Of a stretch of 64,000 bases of DNA, positions 7,975-16,154 are shown piece by piece. Below the pieces are notes generated by a model. That model saw only the letters and a program-made list of their open reading frames with translations. It was not told the origin of the DNA and made no database searches. A program made the translations under genes and the position numbers. Source of the stretch: Sarcodiotheca gaudichaudii (taxonomy: Eukaryota > Rhodophyta > Florideophyceae > Gigartinales > Solieriaceae). The DNA is taken from positions 806,001 through 870,000 of the forward strand of contig JAUKVZ010000001.1 of assembly GCA_032355985.1 (NCBI GenBank), read 5' to 3'. Each line of letters opens with the position of its first letter. Position 1 is the stretch's first letter.

Positions 7975-9066
7975 TTGGGGAAGACGCGGCTCTCGATCGA
8001 GGCGGATATTCGCAAGGCATCGACGCTGCCCGGGTGGGCGTATGGGTCGAGCGCCGTGTACGAGCGGGCGCGGGAGCGGGTGTTCGGCCGCAGCTGGCAG
8101 TTGATCGTCGGGGCGGAAGAGGTGCGGACGCCCAGGCAGGTGTATCCCTTCACGTTCCTGGAAGGGTGCATTGATGAGCCGCTGCTGCTGACGCGGGATG
8201 AGGATGATCGGCTGCATTGCATGTCGAATGTGTGCACGCATCGCGGGGCGCTGGTGTGTGATCATCCGGGGCATGCGTCGCAGCTTCGTTGCCGTTATCA
8301 CGGGCGACGGTTTGATCTGGATGGATCGTTTCGCGACATGCCGGAGTTTGAGGAGGCGGAGGGGTTTCCGACGAAGGCGGATGATCTGCCGGGTGTGGAG
8401 TTGGCGACGTGGGGCCCGCTGTCTTTTTGCGCACTGGATCCGGCGTTTGGTTTTGAAGACTGGTTTGAGGATGTGCAGCGGCGACTTGGCTGGATGGATC
8501 TGAGCGCGCTGCGATATGACGCTTCGCGTTCGCGGGATTATCTGGTTGATGCGAACTGGGCGCTGTATTGCGACAACTATCTTGAAGGGTTTCACATTCC
8601 CTTCGTGCATGCGAGTTTGAATCAGACGCTTGACTACGGCGACTATCGCGTCGAGCTGTTTCGTTATTCGAATCTGCAGCTGGGGACGACGAAGGGCGGG
8701 GAGGCGGTGTTTGATTTGCCGAAGGAGTCGCCTGATTACGGCCAGTCGATCGCGGCGTATTACTACTGGTTGTTTCCCAACTTGATGCTGAACTTTTATC
8801 CGTGGGGATTGAGCGTGAACATCGTGCGGCCGCTGGGGCCGATGCGGACGAAGGTTGCTTTCCTGACGTATGTGTCGGATGAGAGCAAGCTGGATGAGGG
8901 CGCCGGCGCGGGGCTGGATCGGGTAGAGCGAGAGGATGAGGAAGTCGTGGAGAGCGTGCAGCGAGGCGTGCGTTCGCGGCTGTATGGGAAGGGTCGCTTT
9001 TCTCCGACGAGAGAGCAGGGTGTGCATCATTTTCATCGGCTGCTGTCGAATCAGCTTGGAGATTGA
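7975..9066 (+). CDS. Rieske non-heme iron oxygenase, alpha-subunit type
   Basis: 363 aa from a TTG start at 7975, chosen because GGAAGGAG lies 7 nt upstream and conserved sequence begins immediately after; the open frame continues further upstream, but that part lies antisense to the sigma gene. The N-terminal domain binds a 2Fe-2S cluster through C87-x-H89 (CTHRG) and C106-x-x-H109 (CRYHG). The C-terminal domain has the mononuclear iron motif NYLEGFHIPFVH, with His207 and His212 as ligands. Glu204 occupies the bridging position that is Asp in most ring-hydroxylating dioxygenases; Glu there is known in carnitine oxygenase CntA. The reaction is oxygen-dependent hydroxylation or demethylation of an unknown substrate. 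No reductase or ferredoxin partner is adjacent, so electrons must come from elsewhere in the genome. Confidence 0.88.
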   Translation: MGKTRLSIEADIRKASTLPGWAYGSSAVYERARERVFGRSWQLIVGAEEVRTPRQVYPFTFLEGCIDEPLLLTRDEDDRLHCMSNVCTHRGALVCDHPGHASQLRCRYHGRRFDLDGSFRDMPEFEEAEGFPTKADDLPGVELATWGPLSFCALDPAFGFEDWFEDVQRRLGWMDLSALRYDASRSRDYLVDANWALYCDNYLEGFHIPFVHASLNQTLDYGDYRVELFRYSNLQLGTTKGGEAVFDLPKESPDYGQSIAAYYYWLFPNLMLNFYPWGLSVNIVRPLGPMRTKVAFLTYVSDESKLDEGAGAGLDRVEREDEEVVESVQRGVRSRLYGKGRFSPTREQGVHHFHRLLSNQLGD

Positions 9067-9141
9067 GAACGCAGGCGGCGTGGCAGCCGATATAATGGAT
9101 ACGCGTATCTGTTATTGAATCCCGTGAGGGATGGTTGAGCG

Positions 9142-10155
9142 ATGAGTCTGCAGTTGAATCGAATCGGGATTGTCGGCGCAGGCGCCATGGGCGCGAGTCT
9201 GGCGGCGTTGCTTTCGCGTGCGCGGCCAGTGGTGATGGTTTGCCGCAACCCGGATCGTGCGGCACAGATCTTTCGGCATGGCATCGAGATGCGGGGTCTG
9301 CTGGACGGTGAGGCGCGTCCGATCGTGACGCGGCGCATCGCGGATCTTGGAAGCGTGGGCGGCGTGGGCGCGCTCTTTATAGCGACGAAGACGACGGCAA
9401 TTCCTGATGTGTGTGAGGAACTGAAGCCGCTGCTTGGTTCGATCGGCGAGGATGAGCGCGGGCCGATCGTGATCAGCTATCAGAACGGGATTGAGCCGGG
9501 TCGCGAGATTATGCGGCTGCTTGATTCGCCGCGCGTGTTGCGGATGGTGCTGAACTATGGCGCCACGCTGCGCGAGCCAGAGGGATTCGTGGAGGTTGGG
9601 CTGCATACACCTCCCCACTTCATCGGGTGCGCGACGGATGCCATGCGTGAGGAGAGCCTGGGGCTTGCGACGCTGCTGACGGAGGCCGGGTTCGAAACGC
9701 AGCACGTGGATGACATTGAGCCGCAGGTGTGGTCGAAGGCGCTTGCGAACGCATGCATGAGCCCGGTGGCGGCGCTGGTGAATGGCTCCATCGGGCAGGT
9801 GATGGATTCGCCAAGTCTCGGGGTCGTTGAGGATCTCTTGCGCGAGGGACTTGGGGTTGCGAGGGCGAGTGGGATCGAGCTGCCGCATGATCTGGATGAG
9901 CGGATCATGAGTGTGTATCGGGCGGGCGGCGATCATGTGCCGAGCATGGTGGAGGACATCCGTCGCGGTCGGCGCAGCGAGGTTGGTCAGCTGAACAGGC
10001 AAATTCTGATGAAGGCGCGAGAGCTGGGTGTCTCGACTCCGACGCAGGAGACGATTGATCGGCTCATCGAGACGTTTGACTGGCGCGTGTATCAGGGGCG
10101 CGCTTCGAATCCATGGGATGCGGAGGGACATGCGCATCGGGAGGCGCAGCCATGA
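9142..10155 (+). CDS. panE: Ketopantoate reductase family protein (2-dehydropantoate 2-reductase)
   Basis: 337 aa. The N-terminus has the Rossmann NADP-binding fingerprint (IGIVGAGAMGASLAALLSR), followed by IATKTT and SYQNGIEPG, then the catalytic helix with the conserved Lys in WSKALANACMSPVAALVN. The C-terminal helical domain includes the SMVEDIRRGRRSEVGQLN stretch typical of PanE. The family reduces 2-dehydropantoate to pantoate with NADPH in coenzyme A synthesis, although many paralogues act on other 2-keto acids, so the symbol is provisional. The stop overlaps the start of the next gene (ATGA), coupling it to an FMN split-barrel protein. Confidence 0.85.
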   Translation: MSLQLNRIGIVGAGAMGASLAALLSRARPVVMVCRNPDRAAQIFRHGIEMRGLLDGEARPIVTRRIADLGSVGGVGALFIATKTTAIPDVCEELKPLLGSIGEDERGPIVISYQNGIEPGREIMRLLDSPRVLRMVLNYGATLREPEGFVEVGLHTPPHFIGCATDAMREESLGLATLLTEAGFETQHVDDIEPQVWSKALANACMSPVAALVNGSIGQVMDSPSLGVVEDLLREGLGVARASGIELPHDLDERIMSVYRAGGDHVPSMVEDIRRGRRSEVGQLNRQILMKARELGVSTPTQETIDRLIETFDWRVYQGRASNPWDAEGHAHREAQP

Positions 10156-10754
10156 CGACGGAACGCACGCTTATTTCGTATGACGACATGGGCGCGGACG
10201 CCTGGCGAAGGCTTGGCGATGCGGCCAATGACATTCGTCATCCCATGCGATTGCAATCGGTGGCGACGACGTCATATGAGGGGGCGCCGAGCGTCCGGTT
10301 GCTGATCCTGCGCGGCGTTGACACCCATGAAGGCGTGCTGTGGCATCACACTGATATTCGCAGCCGCAAGTTCCTGGAGTTGAAGGCGCGGCCGCGTGTG
10401 TGCGCCCTTTCGTATGACGATCGAGATGGCGTGCAGCTTCGTATTTACGGCAAGGCTCGCGTGCGCACGGGCGATGAGATGGCGCAGCGGCATTGGGATC
10501 AGCTCGTGCTTGCCGTGCAGGTGCTTTACAACACGGAGGTTGCGCCGGGCGAGCCGGTTCGGCCGAATGATCCGCGCACGAATGCGATGATCGCGGCTCT
10601 GGACAAGGGCTCGCAGGGCGCCGGGTTTGCGAACTTCGGCGTGATTGAGACGGAAGTGGATCGCATCGACTGGCTTCAGGCGGCCGGAAGCGTGCAGCGG
10701 CGGGCGGTGCTGCGGCGGGATATCGATTGGCAGGCCGAGCCAATTTCCCCGTAG
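10152..10754 (+). CDS. Pyridoxamine 5'-phosphate oxidase family (FMN-binding split barrel) protein
   Basis: 200 aa from the ATG at 10152, which overlaps the PanE-like stop by 4 nt. The fold is the FMN split barrel of the PNPOx superfamily: SVRLLILRGVD, a HHTDIRSRKFLEL segment (phosphate-binding Arg-Ser-Lys), ARVCALSYDD, and a C-terminal WLQAAGSVQRRAVLRRDIDW tail. The family usually binds FMN or F420. The protein could be a PdxH-type enzyme oxidising pyridoxamine phosphate to pyridoxal phosphate, but the C-terminal signature of true PdxH is not convincing, so the general family name is used. Coupling to PanE may hint at a vitamin or cofactor role. Confidence 0.8.
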   Translation: MTTERTLISYDDMGADAWRRLGDAANDIRHPMRLQSVATTSYEGAPSVRLLILRGVDTHEGVLWHHTDIRSRKFLELKARPRVCALSYDDRDGVQLRIYGKARVRTGDEMAQRHWDQLVLAVQVLYNTEVAPGEPVRPNDPRTNAMIAALDKGSQGAGFANFGVIETEVDRIDWLQAAGSVQRRAVLRRDIDWQAEPISP

Positions 10755-10889
10755 GTATGGCTATTTCGGCCTTCACGCGATCCCGAGGCATGGCGGATAT
10801 TAGCCAACCGGTGATTCTGTCCTAGAGATCGCCCGGCGGTCGAAGTAGAATATGACTGCGGGATGGCAAGGGGGCCGGAGGTACTGACA

Positions 10890-11825
10890 ATGAGATGTGT
10901 ACACGCGATCATCGCGTCACTGACACTCGTCGCATTGTCACCATGCGCGCCTGGCGATCTCGTGGGCATCGAGGTGCGGACTGATTCGGCGTGGAATGAA
11001 CACGCGACGGCCGCGATCGGCCATCCGGCGCAGGTGTATCGGTTCTTCGCGACGTTTGACGGCGCAACCGAAGTAGACAATGTCGTTTCGGTCGATACGA
11101 ATTATCCGTTCACGTCGGTCAGATTTGGTTATCAGGGCGATGAGCCGAACGCATCGATTTATCGTCATCCAATGGGCGGCCATCTTCCTCCTCTGGAGGA
11201 TCTGATTGCTCAGGATCCGGCGCTTGCATGGCACAGCTTCGTGACAATCGGCGCGACTTCCATTGATAGCGAAGAGGGTTCGCCGCTGGATGCGTTTGGC
11301 CTTGCCTGGGAAGATGGCGAGGGCGATGGGCGGCTGGATGAGTTGGCGGGGATCTGGTTCGTCGCGGATCCTGCATCTGATCTCGGCGGCGCTGTGGAGT
11401 CCGGAGACGGTCTGGCGCGGGTGCTTATTGCGCAAATCACGATCGTGCATGACTGCGCGCTTGCCGGGTCATCGCCGATGGGCGGCGCGACGCCGGGGAG
11501 CGTTGATGATCTTGGCGATACGGTGATTAAGGGATTTGACGACAACACGCAGCGTCTCTTTGATGGCTCGTTTGTTGTGACGACTCCGCTGGGCGATGGT
11601 GAGCCTGGATACGCGGCTCATCTGCTGAGCCTTCGGCTTTTGTATCCGGCGCCGCCGATCAAGGCGGATGTGAATCGGGACTATGTCGTCGATGCTGCTG
11701 ATCTTGCGTATCTGTTGAGCCACTGGGGCGATGCGGATCCGGATGCGGATGTGGCGCCCGATTGCAATGTCGATGCTCGGGATCTGGCGGAGATGCTGGG
11801 AAACTGGGGCGCGTACGCCCAGTGA
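10890..11825 (+). CDS. Exported protein with C-terminal dockerin-like repeat pair
   Basis: 311 aa from the ATG at 10890, preceded by GGAGG; an ATG 27 nt upstream would add nine residues before the signal peptide. The signal peptide MRCVHAIIASLTLVALS is followed by a body of about 230 residues without a recognisable domain (WNEHATAAIGHPAQVYRFF ... DNVVSVDTNYPF), a pattern met in uncharacterised secreted planctomycete proteins. The last 55 residues hold two EF-hand-like units (DVNRDYVVDAADLAYLLSHWG and CNVDARDLAEMLGNWG), as in type I dockerins. No cohesin is seen in the window, so the tail more likely serves calcium binding, stability or sorting than cellulosome assembly. It stands alone between the PNPOx-family gene and tRNA-Leu. 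Confidence 0.8.
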   Translation: MRCVHAIIASLTLVALSPCAPGDLVGIEVRTDSAWNEHATAAIGHPAQVYRFFATFDGATEVDNVVSVDTNYPFTSVRFGYQGDEPNASIYRHPMGGHLPPLEDLIAQDPALAWHSFVTIGATSIDSEEGSPLDAFGLAWEDGEGDGRLDELAGIWFVADPASDLGGAVESGDGLARVLIAQITIVHDCALAGSSPMGGATPGSVDDLGDTVIKGFDDNTQRLFDGSFVVTTPLGDGEPGYAAHLLSLRLLYPAPPIKADVNRDYVVDAADLAYLLSHWGDADPDADVAPDCNVDARDLAEMLGNWGAYAQ

Positions 11826-11929
11826 TCTCTGAGGCGGCGGACGATCGGCTTCCATAGAGTTCATGAGAGGGATTGCCTGGCGCGGGAGGCGGATGTAGCC
11901 TCGCGGCCGTCGTGGCGATGTCGCCCAGG

Positions 11930-12013
11930 GCCGGAGTGGCGGAATTGGCAGACGCGGCGGATTCAAAATCCGCTGCCCGCAAGGGCTTGAGGGTTCGAGT
12001 CCCTCCTCCGGTA
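11930..12013 (+). tRNA. tRNA-Leu(CAA)
   Basis: 84 nt. The seven-base acceptor stem pairs GCCGGAG with CTCCGGT (one G-T pair at the end), discriminator A at 12013. Anticodon CAA is at 11964-11966 in the loop TTCAAAA, closed by GCGGA/TCCGC. The variable arm (CTGCCCGCAAGGGCTT) is long, as in class II tRNAs, and the T loop has GGTTCGAGTCC. The 3' CCA is not encoded. It lies between a dockerin-tailed protein gene and a histidine kinase gene. Confidence 0.96.
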
Positions 12014-12082
12014 TTTCTCTGATCGACGTTCGTGCAGGGAAGGCACGGGTGGTGCAGATCAGAGCCCCGAGAGGCGCAGTCC

Positions 12083-14062
12083 ATGGGCGCAGATGCGGCA
12101 AAGGATGCAGTTCAAGGCGGGCATGCGCTTGTCGACGCCCTGAAACGGGTTCGCTCCGGCGACTTTGCGTATCGGCTTGATACGGCGGATATGACGGGCG
12201 AAGCGCTCGCCGTGGCGCTGGCGTTCAACGAGATGGCGGGTTCGCTGGAACAGGCGTCACAGAATCTCAGCCGATTGCAGAGGATCGAGGAATCGAATCG
12301 CATACTTCAGACGGTGCTGGACACGATTCCGGTGCGCGTGTTCTGGAAGGATCGCAAGCTTCGGTATCTCGGCTGCAACGATCATTTTGCGCGTGATGCG
12401 GGGCGCGAATCGCCACGCGAGATGATCGGCCAGGACGACTACGCGATGGGCTGGCGGCAGAATGCGGAAGCGTATCGGGCTGATGATGCGCGCGTGATGG
12501 CGTCGGGAACTTCGAAGCTGAACTACGAGGAGCCGCAGACGACGCCGGAAGGCGATGTGATCTGGCTTCGAACAAGCAAGATTCCGCTGAAGGATGAAGG
12601 CGGCGAGGTGTTCGGCGTGCTCGGGACGTACGAGGACATCACGGAACGAAAACTTGCGGAGACTGAGCTTCGGGCGCGTGAGCGGGAACTTGCTGAAGCG
12701 AATCGCATGATGCAAATGGTGCTGGACACGATTCCGGTGCGTGTGTTCTGGAAAGATCTTGATTCGAGGTTTCTCGGCTGCAATCGGCTGGTGGCGCAGG
12801 ATGCGGGCTTTCGTACGCCGGTGGATCTTGTGGGCAAGTCGGATCTGGATATGCCGTGGGCGGAGCAGGGAAAGGCGTATCGCGCCGATGATCTGGCGGT
12901 CATGCGTTCAGGCGCGCCGAAGCTGAACTACGAGGAGTGTCTGCAGGATAAGGATGGGCACACGTTCTACATCCGCACGAGCAAAATCCCGTTGCAGGAC
13001 GCCGGCGGCAGGATCATCGGTGTGCTGGGCACGTGGGAGGACATCACGGAGCGCAAGCGCGCCGAATCGGATCTGATTGAGAGCAAGAAGCGATTCGAGA
13101 CGCTTGCCGAAGCATCACCTTCGCTGGTCTGGCAGACGAACAGTGAAGGCCAGCCGATCTACATGAACAAGCGCTGGAAAGAGATCACGGGGCGGGAGCG
13201 CCCGGCGCCGCGGGGTGATGCCTGGACTGACACAATTCATGAAGCGGACTGTCCGGAGGTTATTCGCAGTTGGCGCGAAGCGGTGGCGAAGAGGAAGGCG
13301 TGGGATCACGAGTTTCGATTCATGCGCGCCGATGGTCAGGAGATCTGGGTGATCAGCCGCGCTGTTCCGATTCTGGATGCAGAGGGCGCGCTTGAAGGGC
13401 ACATCGGTGTGTGCGTGGATATTTCAGATCGCAAGGATCTGGAGCGTCGGCAGCGGATGCTGATGGATGAGCTTGATCATCGCGTGAAGAACAATCTTGC
13501 TTCAGTGCTGAGCCTGATTGAGGTGACGAGCGCGAAGGCGGATGATCTGGATACGTTCGTGCGCGGCTTCTCGGGGCGATTGCGGGCGATGGCGCGGACG
13601 CATGAAGCGCTGGCTTCGGCGCGCTGGGCAGGAGTCCAGGCGCAGCAGATGATCGAGATGACGCTGGCCCCCTTCTGCACGCCGGATGGCAGGCGGCTGC
13701 GTCTTTCGGGCCCTGATGTGATGCTCAGTTCGTTTCTGGCGGGACCGCTTTCATTGACGTTTCATGAGCTGGCCACGAATGCGGCCAAGTATGGAGCGCT
13801 GTCAGAATCTGCGGGCGTTGTCAGCATTTCGTGGCGCGTCGTTGACGATGAGCGCCTTGAAATCGAGTGGATCGAATCGGATGGACCGGCGATTTCAGGT
13901 GAGCCGCGGCTGGGCACGGGCGTGGTTCTGATCCGCGGATTCATCGAGCATGAGCTGGAAGGCTCGCTCGAGACAGACTTTGCGCGGGAAGGCCTGCGTT
14001 GTGCGGTGTCGGTGCCGCTGCGGGCTTCAGACGACCTTCCGGAACGGCCTTCGATCGCGTGA
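12083..14062 (+). CDS. Soluble sensor histidine kinase, HAMP-like + three PAS + HWE/HisKA_2-type kinase
   Basis: 659 aa from the ATG at 12083 (GAGG 8 nt upstream). Residues about 15-65 resemble a HAMP linker (ALKRVRSGDFAYRL, FNEMAGSLEQ), but there is no membrane segment, so the protein is cytoplasmic. Two PAS domains follow that are near-duplicates (VLDTIPVRVFWKD ... SKIPL ... DITERK), then a third, divergent PAS (FETLAEASPSLVWQT ... VCVDISDRKDLERR). The phospho-acceptor His is in MDELDHRVKNNLASVLSLIE, and the ATPase part has FHELATNAAKYGALS with a short GTGVVLIRG region, all marks of the HWE/HisKA_2 class. Such kinases usually phosphorylate separate single-receiver proteins; none is adjacent. 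It converges on ubiX with 7 bp between the stops. The signal is unknown. Confidence 0.92.
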   Translation: MGADAAKDAVQGGHALVDALKRVRSGDFAYRLDTADMTGEALAVALAFNEMAGSLEQASQNLSRLQRIEESNRILQTVLDTIPVRVFWKDRKLRYLGCNDHFARDAGRESPREMIGQDDYAMGWRQNAEAYRADDARVMASGTSKLNYEEPQTTPEGDVIWLRTSKIPLKDEGGEVFGVLGTYEDITERKLAETELRARERELAEANRMMQMVLDTIPVRVFWKDLDSRFLGCNRLVAQDAGFRTPVDLVGKSDLDMPWAEQGKAYRADDLAVMRSGAPKLNYEECLQDKDGHTFYIRTSKIPLQDAGGRIIGVLGTWEDITERKRAESDLIESKKRFETLAEASPSLVWQTNSEGQPIYMNKRWKEITGRERPAPRGDAWTDTIHEADCPEVIRSWREAVAKRKAWDHEFRFMRADGQEIWVISRAVPILDAEGALEGHIGVCVDISDRKDLERRQRMLMDELDHRVKNNLASVLSLIEVTSAKADDLDTFVRGFSGRLRAMARTHEALASARWAGVQAQQMIEMTLAPFCTPDGRRLRLSGPDVMLSSFLAGPLSLTFHELATNAAKYGALSESAGVVSISWRVVDDERLEIEWIESDGPAISGEPRLGTGVVLIRGFIEHELEGSLETDFAREGLRCAVSVPLRASDDLPERPSIA

Positions 14063-14069
14063 CCTGCGT

Positions 14070-14696
14070 TTAATCGGAATCAGCGTCGCGCGCGTCTTCG
14101 AGATCGATGGCGTCGTCTGCAGATGCGCCCCATCGCTTGTAAAGATGTTCGGGCGGCTGAATCCCCGCAAGTGAGATCGCGTGGCAGACGGTCTGGGTGA
14201 CGAGATCGTCGATGCTCGTGAGGCCGGCGTAGAAGGCGGGGACGGGCGGCATGATGATGGCGCCGCAGTCGGTCGCTTCGCGCATGAGGCGCAGATGACC
14301 GGCGTGGAGGGGCGTCTCACGGACGAGCAGGATGAGGCGGCGTCGCTCCTTGAGCGTGACATCGGCTGCGCGAAGGAGCAGGTTGTCGGCGTAGGCGTTT
14401 GCGACGCCGGAGAGCGTCTTGATGGAGCAGGGCGCGATGATCATCGCATCGACTGGGAAAGAGCCTGATGCGATGGGCGCGGCTACATCAGCGAGCTTGT
14501 GCACGCGATGAGCGAGGGCTTCGACCTGCTGGAAGGTGCGCTCGGTTTCGAACGTGATGGTGCGCTTGCCGGCGTTTGTGAGCACCAGGTGAGATTCGAC
14601 GTCTTCGATCTGGCGGAGGATCTCGAGAAGGCGCACGGCGTAGATGGCGCCGCTGGCGCCGGAGATGCCCACAATGATTCTTGCTGGTCTGGCCAT
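14070..14696 (-). CDS. ubiX: Flavin prenyltransferase UbiX
   Basis: 208 aa. It joins a dimethylallyl group to reduced FMN, making the prenylated FMN cofactor used by UbiD-family decarboxylases. The N-terminal motif GISGASGAIYAVRLLEIL is the flavin-binding start of UbiX/Pad1, and the later segments FPVDAMIIAPCSIKTLSGVANAYADNLL and LVRETPLHAGHLRLM are the conserved catalytic and phosphate-binding regions. Length is typical of the family. No ubiD gene is present in the window. In bacteria without ubiquinone, UbiX usually supports menaquinone synthesis by the futalosine route or other decarboxylations; that part is inference. Confidence 0.95.
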   Translation of the reverse strand: MARPARIIVGISGASGAIYAVRLLEILRQIEDVESHLVLTNAGKRTITFETERTFQQVEALAHRVHKLADVAAPIASGSFPVDAMIIAPCSIKTLSGVANAYADNLLLRAADVTLKERRRLILLVRETPLHAGHLRLMREATDCGAIIMPPVPAFYAGLTSIDDLVTQTVCHAISLAGIQPPEHLYKRWGASADDAIDLEDARDADSD

Positions 14697-14786
14697 GGGT
14701 GTGAGGGCAAGTCTAGGATCGCTCGCCGGGGCATGTCATGCGGATGGCGCCGCCGGACTGGACCCGCACGGAGGAGAAGAGGAACG

Positions 14787-15170
14787 ATGAGCTTTCTGGC
14801 GCTGGCGACGATGCGATATGACGAGTGCGTCGCTTTTTATGAGGGAAGACTGGGGGCGAGATGCGTTCGATCGTGGGATCGGCCCAATGGACGTGGGTCG
14901 CTGCTGGAGATCGAGGGTCTGCGGCTGGAGATTCTGGATGCGGAGCGTGAGGAGCGGAGGCCGGAACTGCATCCGCCGGGGGATCGGGTGAGTGTGGCGC
15001 TGGAGGTGGATGATGTGATGAGCGTGTGGGAGCGGCTGGAGCGGCCCGGCGCGGGGCCGGTGGAGACGAACTGGGGGGCACGGCTGCTTTCGCTGCGGGA
15101 TCCTGATGGGGTGGCGGTGGTGTATCTGCAGTGGCTGCGTTCCGGCGAAGAGTCAGCCGAGAAGGCGTGA
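14787..15170 (+). CDS. VOC/glyoxalase superfamily protein
   Basis: 127 aa. The ATG at 14787 follows a purine-rich ribosome site (GAGGAGAAGAGG); the long open frame upstream lies antisense to ubiX and is not coding. It shows two beta-alpha-beta-beta-beta halves typical of the vicinal-oxygen-chelate fold: ATMRYDECVAFYEGRLG then LLEIEGLRLEILDAE, and VSVALEVDDVMSVWERLE then LLSLRDPDGVAVVYLQW. Members include glyoxalase I, extradiol dioxygenases and resistance proteins; metal ligands cannot be assigned securely and no substrate can be named. It is divergent from ubiX and followed after 18 nt by the FkbM-like gene. Confidence 0.75.
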   Translation: MSFLALATMRYDECVAFYEGRLGARCVRSWDRPNGRGSLLEIEGLRLEILDAEREERRPELHPPGDRVSVALEVDDVMSVWERLERPGAGPVETNWGARLLSLRDPDGVAVVYLQWLRSGEESAEKA

Positions 15171-15188
15171 TCGGCCGATGAACTCGGC

Positions 15189-16154
15189 ATGAGCGTGATG
15201 ACGTCAGCGCCCACTTCTGCGACCGGAAAGCCGCTGCGCGCGTTCAAGCGGAATGTGCACTCGCAGTTCGGCGAGGATGGGATCATCGAGGAGATCCTGC
15301 GGCGGCTTGAGCTGTGGGATCAGGCATCGGGGTCGCTCTTTTGCGTTGAGTTCGGGGCGTGGGATGGGATTCATCTGAGCAACACGCGGCGGCTGATCGA
15401 GGAGCGCGGCGCGCGGGCGGTTTTGATCGAAGGCGATCGAAAACGGGCGCGCGAGCTGGTGCGGAACTGCGCGGACTTTGATGGCGTGCAGTGTGTGCAT
15501 CGCATGGTGGAATGGACAGGGCCACACTCGCTGAGCGCGCTGCTTGCATTGCACGAATGCCCGCGCGCGTTTGATGTGCTCAGCATTGATGTGGATGGTC
15601 AGGACTACTGGATCTGGCGGCACTTTTCGGGTTTTGAACCGAAGATCGTGGTGATCGAATACAACCCGACGGCGCCGTATAAGCATCCATACATCCCGCC
15701 TTACGATCGGAACGAGCATCATGGATGCAGCCTTGGCGCGCTGGTTGAGCTTGGGACAACGAAGGGGTATCAGCTTGCGGCGGTGACGGATGTCAATGCC
15801 GTATTCGTGCGGGATGATCTTCTTCCGCGGCTTGGGCTGGATGACAACTCCATCGACGCGCTGACGGAAGGGTTGACGGATTTTCGCTCGTCGGTGGTGC
15901 AGACGTCCAAGGGAGAACTGATTCTCATCGGGAATCAGATGCTGATGTGGCATCAGTCCGTGATTGATCGCCAGCGCATTCAGACGCTGCCTGGCTGGCT
16001 GCGGCGGCATCCGGATAGCTACGGGCTGGTGCGGCGGAAAGCGCTTGGGCTGTATCAGCGGCTATTCAGCTCGCGACTTGATCGGCGGATTGCGCGTTCG
16101 AAGGAGCGGCGCTCACGCATGGTCGAAGAGCTTGGAGAAATGCGCGCGGACTAG
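15189..16154 (+). CDS. FkbM-like SAM-dependent methyltransferase candidate
   Basis: 321 aa. The N-terminal part (SQFGEDGIIEEILRRL, then FCVEFGAWDGIHLSNTRRLIEERGARAVLIEGD) matches the opening of a group of FkbM-related proteins found near polysaccharide and glycosylation genes: VEFGAWDG stands where the SAM-binding GxGxG loop would be, and LIEGD ends the second strand with the acidic ribose-binding residue. FDVLSIDVDGQDYWIW and FEPKIVVIEYNP are the next strands. Residues beyond about 215 are not recognised. The gene runs tail-to-tail into a glycosyltransferase gene with a 42-nt overlap, which fits a shared role in glycan modification, though the two are on opposite strands. Two in-frame ATGs (15189 and 15198) are possible starts. 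Confidence 0.65.
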   Translation: MSVMTSAPTSATGKPLRAFKRNVHSQFGEDGIIEEILRRLELWDQASGSLFCVEFGAWDGIHLSNTRRLIEERGARAVLIEGDRKRARELVRNCADFDGVQCVHRMVEWTGPHSLSALLALHECPRAFDVLSIDVDGQDYWIWRHFSGFEPKIVVIEYNPTAPYKHPYIPPYDRNEHHGCSLGALVELGTTKGYQLAAVTDVNAVFVRDDLLPRLGLDDNSIDALTEGLTDFRSSVVQTSKGELILIGNQMLMWHQSVIDRQRIQTLPGWLRRHPDSYGLVRRKALGLYQRLFSSRLDRRIARSKERRSRMVEELGEMRAD

